Below, piece after piece: positions 1 through 7,031 of a stretch of DNA of 34,515 nt. The stretch lies in assembly GCA_013314855.1 (NCBI GenBank), contig JABUEW010000036.1:1-34515 (forward strand), read 5' to 3'. The position numbers and the translations under genes were made by a program. The notes beneath the pieces were generated by a model. The model was given only the letters and a program-made list of their open reading frames with translations. It did not search any database and was not told where the DNA came from. This DNA is from Bacillota bacterium (GTDB lineage: Bacteria > Bacillota > Clostridia > Acetivibrionales > DUMC01). Every line of letters starts with the position of its first letter. The first letter of the stretch is position 1.

Positions 1-384
1 AGTTTTGCTTTTTTTTTAAGAAAATAAGTTCTCCCTAGCTTGACAACCTAAATATTGGAAATAATCCCGTGGTTCTTGCAACCTGACTTTTGCAACAAAA
101 TAAGATAAAAATAGGCCTCAACTGCTGTATAATAAAGGATTTTGGGCTTTTTATTTTTGTCATAATTATGTAGTGGAAATTTACTTTTTCAATTCTCCCA
201 GCAATTTTTAATGTTACCAAGCGCATGATATTTTCCCGAAATCTATGTCAAATACCTTATGGGTGGTCTTTTTTCCCCAAAAGTAATCTCATATAGTAAA
301 TTTTTTTTAATTTTAGATAAGAATGTATTTGAAAGGATTAATCCATTCTACTTTCCTAAAACTTGATAAATCAGAATTTAAGCT
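1..384. other. Non-coding left edge
   Basis: AT-rich stretch downstream of the minus-strand nuclease gene. I see no supported gene and no clear terminator. A short GGATTAATCC palindrome lies at 334-343. A minus-strand open frame at 35-226 has no ribosome binding site or recognisable product and was not accepted. Confidence 0.5.
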
Positions 385-1077
385 TTACTGAATCTCATTA
401 GTATCCAGGTGATCAGGGAATTCCTTGTTTAAATAGTTCTTAAAATCTGTGAGAAATCCCTTAACCTTTTCCGCAGTGCAAATTCTGTAACAATTTTCAA
501 GCCATTCTTTTACCTTTGGATGATAAGGAAAAATGAAAAAGCAGCCTTCCTCCTCAAGGATGCTCCGCTCTTCCTTTGAGAGGCTTGTTTCTTCGGGATA
601 CTTGTGATAACCGGGCATATAAATAGTCATACATTTCTGTCCACCACCCAGGTTGGCTATATAATCACGCAGCTGTCCATATTGGTCTCCAACAAATGGT
701 TTATTCTCTATAATAATGTTCCAGTTCGAAGATTGAACAAGGATGTCTATTTTCCTGTTAATACTTGCAATATTCTTTGTGGGAGCTTCATATAATATAG
801 AATAATCGTTAATAGGTTTTGGAATTCTCTTCTGCATTTTTGGAGGAAGTAGTCTTAAAAACTCAATAAAAAATAAATTTTCCTGCCCGTGTTTTCCTTT
901 ACAATCAAGCAAATTTCCAATAATATAAGATAGATTCTTTTCATTGACAGGAATATAATCAAAAACATTGAAATCCAAAGCAAGAAAACGATTTAACTGT
1001 TTTCTTGTATTAGCTGTGACATTAAGCCTAAAGCTGATGTTTGAGAAAAACTTTTCAAGCGGTAAGGTATATATCAT
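385..1077 (-). CDS. PD-(D/E)XK nuclease family protein (PDDEXK_4-like), nuclease half
   Basis: Likely a Mg-dependent nuclease of the PD-(D/E)XK superfamily. The N-terminal half has the pattern I associate with PDDEXK_4 proteins (FNVFDYI near residue 36, then LLDCKGKHGQENLFFIEFL). The catalytic core follows around residues 105-130: an Asp in KIDILVQ, then IIIENKP supplying the E-x-K, then GDQYGQLRDYI. At 230 residues it is much shorter than the roughly 350-400 I expect for the family, and it appears to lack the C-terminal region. Its ATG overlaps the stop of the upstream gene as ATGA, with GGAGGA at 1081-1086, so the two are translationally coupled. Fold and superfamily are fairly sure. The biological role (defence, DNA repair or a mobile-element remnant) is not known. 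Confidence 0.75.
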   Translation of the reverse strand: MIYTLPLEKFFSNISFRLNVTANTRKQLNRFLALDFNVFDYIPVNEKNLSYIIGNLLDCKGKHGQENLFFIEFLRLLPPKMQKRIPKPINDYSILYEAPTKNIASINRKIDILVQSSNWNIIIENKPFVGDQYGQLRDYIANLGGGQKCMTIYMPGYHKYPEETSLSKEERSILEEEGCFFIFPYHPKVKEWLENCYRICTAEKVKGFLTDFKNYLNKEFPDHLDTNEIQ

Positions 1078-1757
1078 AATTCCTCCTTGATGCTTAAAAT
1101 ATTGTCAAAGATTTCCTCTTTGATTTTAACAAGTTCATCCTTAAACGTATTTATTACCGCATCCTGGTTCTTTATAGCGTTAATAAGGAATTCTTCTGTA
1201 CGCCAACGACGGTATTGGTAATTTTGATTGTTTGCATATTTCCAGGCATACCACCACTCATTATCCTCTACTTTGGCAGGCAGTATATAACCAAAACATT
1301 TTAATTTTTCTAAAACTTTTTCTTTGAAAATTTCTGGATCCATTACCTTCTGTTCTTTTGTTTCTTCTTTTCTTTTCCTCTTCCGTAACCCAAAAAACCA
1401 GTTATTTGGACCATTACTCTCATTTTCGAGGGCTATATACAGACCTTTTTCATCCCAGGATTGCCTGCATAAAAGAATACTAAAGTGTTCATTCACGCCT
1501 ATTTTATCGGGGGATAATGGTACAAAATTACCTTCGTTGTCTTGAATGCCAAGTTCCACTATCCATTCTGGACTTAACAATTCTTTAATTTTTTCCGTTA
1601 TACCATTCAATATATCCAAGCATATCTTATTTACTATATGGGCGAAATTTATTCCAATATGTATAGCAATTTCCCATTCTTGTTCCCAGCCAGAATATTT
1701 TTTGCTTTTTCCTGATTCAAGATAATCCAATATTTCCTGAAATTCATTACTCAACAA
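1074..1757 (-). CDS. Partner of PD-(D/E)XK nuclease; resembles the family's C-terminal region
   Basis: A 227-residue soluble protein, first gene of a coupled pair with the nuclease. Its composition is Trp-rich and charged: SGWEQEWE near residue 22, WFFGLRKRKRKEE near 120, WWYAWKYAN near 168. The block GLYIALENES followed by FFGLRK reminds me of the C-terminal domain that follows the nuclease domain in PDDEXK_4 proteins. That would make the pair a split, order-swapped version of one protein, but this is inference. The start is TTG at 1757, supported by AAAGGTGG at 1764-1771; a second TTG follows at once. It has no signal peptide or membrane segment. Alternatively it is an unrelated accessory or antitoxin-like partner. 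Confidence 0.6.
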   Translation of the reverse strand: MLSNEFQEILDYLESGKSKKYSGWEQEWEIAIHIGINFAHIVNKICLDILNGITEKIKELLSPEWIVELGIQDNEGNFVPLSPDKIGVNEHFSILLCRQSWDEKGLYIALENESNGPNNWFFGLRKRKRKEETKEQKVMDPEIFKEKVLEKLKCFGYILPAKVEDNEWWYAWKYANNQNYQYRRWRTEEFLINAIKNQDAVINTFKDELVKIKEEIFDNILSIKEEL

Positions 1758-1781
1758 ATAAAACCACCTTTCAATAATAAA

Positions 1782-1809
1782 ATTATAGGCGTCAGTTTAA
1801 ACCAGTAAA
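1782..1809 (-). promoter_or_regulatory. Sigma-A-like promoter of the nuclease pair
   Basis: On the minus strand, TTTACT (1804-1809) and TATAAT (1782-1787) are separated by 16 bp. They lie about 25 bp upstream of the TTG start at 1757. The -10 is perfect; the -35 matches 4 of 6 positions. Confidence 0.55.
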
Positions 1810-1853
1810 TGCCAGAGTTAGTTGTTTAAACTACCAATATACTACAGTTTAAG
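1795..1853. promoter_or_regulatory. Repeated GTTTAAAC palindromes, candidate operator
   Basis: Two perfect GTTTAAAC octamers lie at 1795-1802 and 1824-1831. A third, broken copy (GTTTAAG) lies at 1847-1853. The first falls between the -10 and -35 boxes of the nuclease promoter and the second just upstream of the -35, the usual geometry for a repressor. No regulator gene is adjacent, so the binding protein is unknown; autoregulation by a member of the pair is possible. Confidence 0.4.
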
Positions 1854-1857
1854 TATA

Positions 1858-2195
1858 ACTGTTATTTATGAATTAATCAAGATGTTTACTACCTGGCGGA
1901 TGTATAAATTATATCTGACACATGTTTTGTAAAACACCCTTTAAATTAACACCTAAAGAACAGTTTTCACATATGTGAATAATATTCCAATAAAAGGGCA
2001 TAAAATTCCCTACTTTTATATACAATATTTTACATAGAATAATCCTTATACCGCAACCCGTAGTGTCAAAAGTATTGATATACTAATGACCTATAATGCT
2101 TTATATAACTTGCTTACGCAAGTATTTTAGCCTTTACCCCCCTGCTTTTACTTCCTATTTTTGTTTTTTTGGGATAGCTTTAGCAGGAGTAGTCG
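1858..2195. other. Intergenic stretch with short palindromes, no gene seen
   Basis: No supported coding region. It holds a perfect 14-bp palindrome TTCACATATGTGAA at 1966-1979. A small hairpin ACTTGC-TTAC-GCAAGT at 2108-2123 is followed by ATTTT and could be a weak terminator. Confidence 0.4.
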
Positions 2196-2351
2196 AAATT
2201 GTGGAGCTTGTGGGAAAGTGCTTTGAAGTATAGTAATGCTTGCTGAAGGCTGTGGGCAAAATGTGTTTCAAGTTTATTTATCACATTTTGTCCATAGCCT
2301 GAAGCTTAGCATTATTTACTGAAAAGTACTTTTCCATCAAATCCACAATTT
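2196..2351. repeat. 156-bp foldback (imperfect inverted repeat)
   Basis: The arms at 2196-2265 and 2282-2351 are each 70 bp, separated by a 16-bp AT-rich loop. The outer ends (AAATTGTGGA) and inner ends (CAAAATGTG) match exactly, and overall identity is roughly 75% by eye with small gaps. Several mismatches are G versus A, so a plus-strand RNA would still pair there as G-U. No target duplication was found. It may be a degraded miniature transposable element or a structured RNA. It is unrelated in sequence to the element at 2616-2857. Confidence 0.6.
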
Positions 2352-2398
2352 TTGGTTCTTATTTAGGAATTTTATTAGAGGTGACGGTGGTCCTCAAT

Positions 2399-2437
2399 AT
2401 TTTGGTATAATTAATTTAGAATTATAAAATCCAAAAT
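2399..2437. repeat. Short imperfect hairpin
   Basis: ATTTTGG-TATAATT at 2399-2412 pairs with AATTATA (2420-2426) and CCAAAAT (2431-2437), with a four-base bulge between the two right-hand blocks. It lies between the two foldback elements. Its function is unknown. Confidence 0.35.
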
Positions 2438-2615
2438 AGAAAGCGAGGAAACCTAATGCTATTATACCATATTTGCTTAAGCTAATAAAATCCCTAAATA
2501 AATTTCTTTTCAAAGTCCAATGTTTTCTTGTAAACAGATATATGGACAACTCTCCTTCCGATAACCCTGTTTCTCAGAAATACCGTGCTTTAAAGATCGA
2601 TGAAATGGTGGGTAT

Positions 2616-2857
2616 GGCGCATTTTCTATGTATGATCCATATAATGACAGAAACATTGCGCAAGGCCTCGTAGAGACTGTTAATCCGACGAGGGATAAGC
2701 AAATCAACTGTATGAGCAAAATAATTACATTGATGTGTTATTAAATTTTATTCAAATTATTTTGTGAGTTTGATTTGCCCCGAAGTGAATTTACAGGCTC
2801 TAGAGGCCTGAAGCACTGTTTCTGGAATATAATGGGTCATGGGAAGAAAATGCGCCC
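2616..2857. mobile_element. Foldback MITE-like element with 9-bp target duplication
   Basis: The left end GGCGCATTTTCT (2616-2627) is matched by the inverted right end (AGAAAATGCGCCC, to 2857). The similarity continues inward through the whole element: shared blocks include CAGAAACA, AGGCCTC, GCAAATCAA and AAAATAATT. The element is therefore one long imperfect hairpin with arms of about 110-120 bp, roughly 70-75% identical by eye. It is flanked by a perfect direct repeat GGTGGGTAT at 2607-2615 and 2858-2866, as expected of a transposon target duplication. It encodes no transposase and would need to be mobilised in trans. A second copy begins at 34389. The parent IS family was not identified. 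Confidence 0.8.
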
Positions 2858-2865
2858 GGTGGGTA

Positions 2866-2894
2866 TTGACAATAAGATGATGTTATTTGATAAT
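2866..2894 (+). promoter_or_regulatory. Strong sigma-A promoter of the corrinoid-activator operon
   Basis: TTGACA (2866-2871), a 17-bp spacer and GATAAT (2889-2894). The first T of the -35 is the last base of the right-hand target duplication of the foldback element, so the insertion abuts the promoter without destroying it. Transcription would start near 2901, leaving a leader of about 118 nt before the gene at 3019. Confidence 0.7.
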
Positions 2895-2920
2895 ACTACT
2901 ATAAGATTTTAATCAATTTT

Positions 2921-2966
2921 ACCTGGCACCGAGCTATAGATTGAGCCATGTAACATTGAGCTGGGT
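2921..2966 (+). promoter_or_regulatory. Possible leader hairpin upstream of the corrinoid activator
   Basis: ACCTGGC (2921-2927) can pair with GCTGGGT (2960-2966), including two G-U pairs. The loop holds two further GAGC motifs. I do not recognise a known riboswitch class here; a cobalamin riboswitch would be much longer and has a conserved box that is absent. Confidence 0.25.
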
Positions 2967-3018
2967 AGAATAAAAATATTTTACAATAATTTAGTTGAAT
3001 TGAAGAGGGGCTAAGCTG

Positions 3019-4851
3019 ATGATGTATACTGTGAGGGTACATACTAACGGGAAAATGCGGGAATTTAATGTAATACCAGGTAAAAATTTACTGGATTTTT
3101 TGCGAGATAATTCTATAGATATATCTACACCTTGCGGGGGAAAAGGGACTTGCGGGAAGTGCCGGATTAGAGTAAAGGGACTTTTAGAATTGCCTTCGGA
3201 GAAAGAAAAGGTTCTTCTCGGGAATAAAGCCTTGACTGATGGTTACAGATTAGCATGCTATAACAAAATTGAATCTGATATTGAAATATACTTGGACAGT
3301 GACGATGAAAATAAAGACGCAAACATTGTCACCTCTGGGCTGGAGAAAGTAATAAAGGTTAGGCCCATTGTTATAAAAAAATATGTAGAGATGCCTATAC
3401 CTGACATATCAGACCAGAGACCCGATACTGATAGAGTTATTGATGCCTTTGGCGGTAATATAGAATTGACTTCTATAGAGTTAATTAGAAAGCTTCCTGA
3501 ATTAATAAGGAAACAAGGATACAAAGTAACAATTATTGGCAATGAAAATGAGATTATTGGGATTGAGCCTGGAAATACTTCAAATAAACTATACGGTATG
3601 GCCGTTGATATAGGCACAACTACAATTGCTGCGTATTTATATGACTTAAACAATGGCAAAAGAATGGATGTATATTCAACGCTGAATCCGCAAAGGAAAT
3701 TTGGGGCAGATGTTTTATCACGCATAGACTATGCTAGTAATTCAGAAGCATCTCAAAATAACATACATAGAGAAATTATTGGCTGTATAAACCATATCAT
3801 AGAGACATTTTCACAAAACAATGGCATTGAAAGCAGTGATATATATATTGCTGTATTTGTGGGCAATACAACAATGATACACTTCTTGATGGATTTATCT
3901 GCAAAGAACATTGCCCTGTCACCTTTTATACCTGTTACTACAAGCATTTACAATATAAAGTCGACAGAGCTTAACATTAAAATAAATCAAAGAGGCATGA
4001 TCGTCATATTTCCTTCAGTTTCTGCATATATTGGTGCTGATACTGTTGCCGGTGTACTTTCTACAGGAATGCATGAAAAGGATGAAATATCATTACTGGT
4101 AGATATTGGTACAAATGGGGAAATTGTTTTAGGAAATAAAGACTGGATGTATTCATGTTCTACTGCAGCAGGCCCTGCCTTCGAAGGGGCAAATATACGA
4201 AATGGGATAGGTGGAATTAGAGGTGCTATAGATAGGGTTTTTTTCGAAGATAAATTAAGGTATACTACAATCGGTAATGGAAAGCCTATAGGGATATGTG
4301 GGTCAGGTATTGTGGACGTAATCGCAGGAATGCTTGAGAATGGCATTATAGACGAGACGGGCAGGATTATTGATATTGATGAATTATCTGACTTAGAAAA
4401 GGATTATAAGACAAGATTGGCGAAGATTGACGGATTAAATTCATTTATTTTGGCAAAGGGTGAGGATAGCTTTTCCTATAATGAGATTGCCATTACACAA
4501 AAAGATGTAAGAGAGTTGCAAAATGCGAAGGCAGCTATAGCTGCAGGTATAAAAGTATTAATAAAAAAAGCAGGGATAAGGGCTGATGATATAAGCAAAG
4601 TTTATTTGGCAGGAGGATTCGGAAATTATATAAATATTAAAAGCGCATTAAAAATTGGTCTAATACCTGCAGAATTAAAGGAAGAAAAAATAGAATCTGT
4701 TGGAAATGCTGCGGGTTCAGGAGCCATCTTAGGCCTTCTATCGGTTAAAAAATTAGAAGAAACTATTAAAATAAAAAATATGATAAAATACATAGAGTTA
4801 TCTGCATCAAAAGAATTTGTTGATGAATATGTCAATTCTATGTTTTTTTAG
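3019..4851 (+). CDS. Fe-S/ASKHA corrinoid-protein activator (RACE/DUF4445-type)
   Basis: Predicted ATP-dependent reductive activator that returns inactive cob(II)alamin of a corrinoid protein to cob(I)alamin in methyl-transfer pathways. The N-terminus is a 2Fe-2S ferredoxin domain with Cys39, Cys45, Cys48 and Cys80 (CGGKGTCGKC then LACYNK). The rest is an ASKHA ATPase: AVDIGTTTIAAYLYD near residue 195, LLVDIGTNGEIVLG near 358, AAGPAFEGANIRNG near 382 and LAGGFGNYINIKSA near 529. At 610 residues it is full length for the family. Start is the first of two ATGs, after GAGGGG at 3005-3010. It leads an operon that also holds 5-formyltetrahydrofolate cyclo-ligase, which fits a one-carbon role. No corrinoid protein or methyltransferase is in the window, so its partner is unknown. 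Confidence 0.85.
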   Translation: MMYTVRVHTNGKMREFNVIPGKNLLDFLRDNSIDISTPCGGKGTCGKCRIRVKGLLELPSEKEKVLLGNKALTDGYRLACYNKIESDIEIYLDSDDENKDANIVTSGLEKVIKVRPIVIKKYVEMPIPDISDQRPDTDRVIDAFGGNIELTSIELIRKLPELIRKQGYKVTIIGNENEIIGIEPGNTSNKLYGMAVDIGTTTIAAYLYDLNNGKRMDVYSTLNPQRKFGADVLSRIDYASNSEASQNNIHREIIGCINHIIETFSQNNGIESSDIYIAVFVGNTTMIHFLMDLSAKNIALSPFIPVTTSIYNIKSTELNIKINQRGMIVIFPSVSAYIGADTVAGVLSTGMHEKDEISLLVDIGTNGEIVLGNKDWMYSCSTAAGPAFEGANIRNGIGGIRGAIDRVFFEDKLRYTTIGNGKPIGICGSGIVDVIAGMLENGIIDETGRIIDIDELSDLEKDYKTRLAKIDGLNSFILAKGEDSFSYNEIAITQKDVRELQNAKAAIAAGIKVLIKKAGIRADDISKVYLAGGFGNYINIKSALKIGLIPAELKEEKIESVGNAAGSGAILGLLSVKKLEETIKIKNMIKYIELSASKEFVDEYVNSMFF

Positions 4852-4863
4852 GGAGGAATTTAA

Positions 4864-5376
4864 TTGTACCGTGACAAGAAAAGATGTGAGTATTGCGGAG
4901 AAGAAATCTACGCAAGCGTACGAAGATGTCCTTTTTGCGGGAGTCTTCTTCAAATTGAAAAATGCTGGGATGTTCAAGAGATATCCCGGGAGAGCTTCAA
5001 AATATATCCGGAAGTAAATGTGCCGGATACAGGTACGGATAGCATCAATACCGGGGATACCAATAGTGAAAAGATTAATAACCAAGAGACAGGTTTTATC
5101 CTGGTGGGCGAACCATATAAGAAAGAAGAAAGCGTTGCAATTGGTACAAATCCTTTAAGTAATGGCCTTAAAGTATTCTTAACTATAATTTCGACAATTA
5201 TACCCGGTTTTGGACAATTATTAGGAATAATAACTGCCATTTTTTTTATGAATTCAGAAGAAGATCCCGACAGGCGTTCTTTTGGCCTTGCCTTGCTCAT
5301 AGCTTCTTTGCTAATGTTTACTTTTACATGCCTGTTTTGTTTTATTGTTATACTAATTGCGAGTAAAATCAGTTGA
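4864..5376 (+). CDS. Zinc-ribbon membrane protein of unknown function
   Basis: A 170-residue protein with an N-terminal zinc ribbon (Cys8, Cys11, Cys22, Cys25: CEYC and CPFC). A polar linker of about 70 residues follows, then two hydrophobic segments (about 98-122 and 137-168). This suggests a cytoplasmic zinc-binding head on a membrane anchor. TTG start with GGAGG at 4852-4856, immediately after the stop of the upstream gene, hence cotranscribed. I do not recognise a characterised homologue. Confidence 0.75.
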   Translation: MYRDKKRCEYCGEEIYASVRRCPFCGSLLQIEKCWDVQEISRESFKIYPEVNVPDTGTDSINTGDTNSEKINNQETGFILVGEPYKKEESVAIGTNPLSNGLKVFLTIISTIIPGFGQLLGIITAIFFMNSEEDPDRRSFGLALLIASLLMFTFTCLFCFIVILIASKIS

Positions 5377-5450
5377 CAGACTTTCTGACTACGTTGGGCC
5401 TGGTTGTTTATATGATAATAGCCCGTATTCGTGGTTAGAAGGAGGTAGGT

Positions 5451-6032
5451 ATGATTTATGGTAAAAAACTTATAAGGCAAGAAATATTAAACTTAAGGGG
5501 CTCTTTAAGTAGCGAAGAAGTAAATAAAAAAAGCAGGATGATTTTTAATAAGCTTATGACAATGGAAATTTACTGCAACAGTAAAATTATAATGTGTTAT
5601 ATGGATTTTAAAAATGAAGTTAAGACAGAGGGGTTTATAAAGACAAGTTTGCAAAAAGAGAAAAGGATTGCAGTACCATTAATAGACACGGATATGAACG
5701 GCAAAAAAGGTATAGTGCCATGTGAGATTTATAATATGGATTATGAATTGGAAAAAGGCATACTTGGAATTCTCGAACCTAAAAAAGAATTTAAAAGAGT
5801 ATTAAATCCGGAAGATATTGATCTGGTAATAGTCCCCGGTATTGCATTTGACCTTCGAAAAAACAGGATTGGTTATGGAGCTGGATATTATGATAGGTTT
5901 TTAACAAGTATCAGGAGAGATTGCTTAAAAATAGGAGTAGCTTTTGAGTTGCAAATAGTAAATGAAATAACTGCTGAAGCTCATGATGTTCCCCTTGACA
6001 TGATTATTACGGAGAAGAGAGTGATTAAATAA
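5451..6032 (+). CDS. 5-formyltetrahydrofolate cyclo-ligase
   Basis: Predicted to convert 5-formyl-THF to 5,10-methenyl-THF using ATP, recycling a folate storage form into one-carbon metabolism. The family signature is clear: RQEILNLRGSLSSEEVNKKS at the N-terminus, DLVIVPGIAFDLRKNRIGYG near residue 125, and GAGYYDRFL near 144. At 193 residues it has the usual length. ATG at 5451 follows AAGGAGG, 74 bases after the zinc-ribbon gene, and it is immediately followed by the protease gene with no intervening base. Confidence 0.93.
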   Translation: MIYGKKLIRQEILNLRGSLSSEEVNKKSRMIFNKLMTMEIYCNSKIIMCYMDFKNEVKTEGFIKTSLQKEKRIAVPLIDTDMNGKKGIVPCEIYNMDYELEKGILGILEPKKEFKRVLNPEDIDLVIVPGIAFDLRKNRIGYGAGYYDRFLTSIRRDCLKIGVAFELQIVNEITAEAHDVPLDMIITEKRVIK

Positions 6033-6986
6033 ATGAAAAGAAAAGTAACTCTAACGGGTGCTAACTTGGTTTTCTTTACCTTTGCCTCATTGTTTGCCTT
6101 TTCCCAATTTATTTTGTTAATAATAATTATTATTATAAGTACTGTTTTCGGCGAGTTTTATGCCAGAGATTTTCTAATAAGAAATATATATTTATTAACT
6201 TTTATAAATGAATTTATTATTATACTTATACCAGTGTTGATTTATGCTTTTGTTAAAAAATTAAATTTTAAAGAAGTATTCAGATTTAAAAAGCTTAAGT
6301 TTATACCGTCTTTGCTCATAATAGTTATGTCTGTTCCCGCATATTTTGTCGCTCTTATGCTAAATAGTACGGTTGTCTATTTTTTGCAATTTTTAGGGGA
6401 TATACCGGTACAGCTCATCCCAACTCCTAAAAATTTGCCTGAACTTTTGGCGGGAATTTTCTTTATTGCTGTGACTCCTGGAATATGTGAGGAAATGATG
6501 CACAGGGGTTTGCTATTAACTGCTTATGAAAAGAGAGGTACAGTAAAGGCGTTAGTTATAACATCCTTATTTTTCGGGATTTTTCATTTTGATATAACGA
6601 ACCTGTTAGGCCCGGTGTTTTTGGGGTTTGTTATCGGATATTATGTAGTACGTACCGATTCCATATTTGCCGGTATGCTGGCCCATTTTCTAAATAATAC
6701 CATTGCTGAACTTATTCAGTATTTCACGAGTTCTGATAGAGAACCTGAAAAAATTGTTATAACAAGCCAGGAAATGCTATCAATTATCCTTTATGGCATT
6801 GTAAGTATAATAATATTAGGGTTTTTTATGCTGCTTTTTAAGAAATTCACAGAAGGGAAATATATATATAAACCCCCAATCAGTAATATTAAAGTCGACT
6901 TTATATCTATAATTTCACATTGGCCTATAACATTGATAATTCTATTATATATTTTCATGACCTTTATTTATTTAATAACTTTATAG
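6033..6986 (+). CDS. CPBP (CAAX/ABI) family intramembrane metalloprotease
   Basis: Polytopic membrane protein of 317 residues with about eight hydrophobic segments. It carries the glutamic-type intramembrane protease motifs: EEMMHR (Glu153, Glu154, Arg158), a second motif FFGIFHFD (His near 185) and a third GMLAHFLNN (His near 217). Family members process prenylated proteins or peptides, or act in peptide immunity; the substrate cannot be told here. ATG starts directly after the TAA of the cyclo-ligase gene, so translation is probably coupled. Confidence 0.88.
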   Translation: MKRKVTLTGANLVFFTFASLFAFSQFILLIIIIIISTVFGEFYARDFLIRNIYLLTFINEFIIILIPVLIYAFVKKLNFKEVFRFKKLKFIPSLLIIVMSVPAYFVALMLNSTVVYFLQFLGDIPVQLIPTPKNLPELLAGIFFIAVTPGICEEMMHRGLLLTAYEKRGTVKALVITSLFFGIFHFDITNLLGPVFLGFVIGYYVVRTDSIFAGMLAHFLNNTIAELIQYFTSSDREPEKIVITSQEMLSIILYGIVSIIILGFFMLLFKKFTEGKYIYKPPISNIKVDFISIISHWPITLIILLYIFMTFIYLITL

Positions 6987-7031
6987 GATATGATATAATA
7001 ATTGATAACAAACTTAAATGGAGGCCTGACC

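Noticed and set aside
35-226. A 63-residue minus-strand frame at the left edge
   Set aside because: No ribosome binding site, low-complexity composition and no recognisable domain.
2473-2673. A 66-residue plus-strand frame
   Set aside because: It runs through the left target duplication into the MITE arm, has no ribosome binding site before its TTG, and matches nothing I recognise.
2616-2741. Reading the MITE left arm as a coding fragment (open to a TAA at 2742-2744)
   Set aside because: The same sequence pairs with the right arm along its length, and the differences between the two copies do not favour silent positions.
2742-3018. A cobalamin or other known riboswitch before the corrinoid activator
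   Set aside because: The leader after the promoter is only about 118 nt and lacks the conserved boxes of the classes I know.
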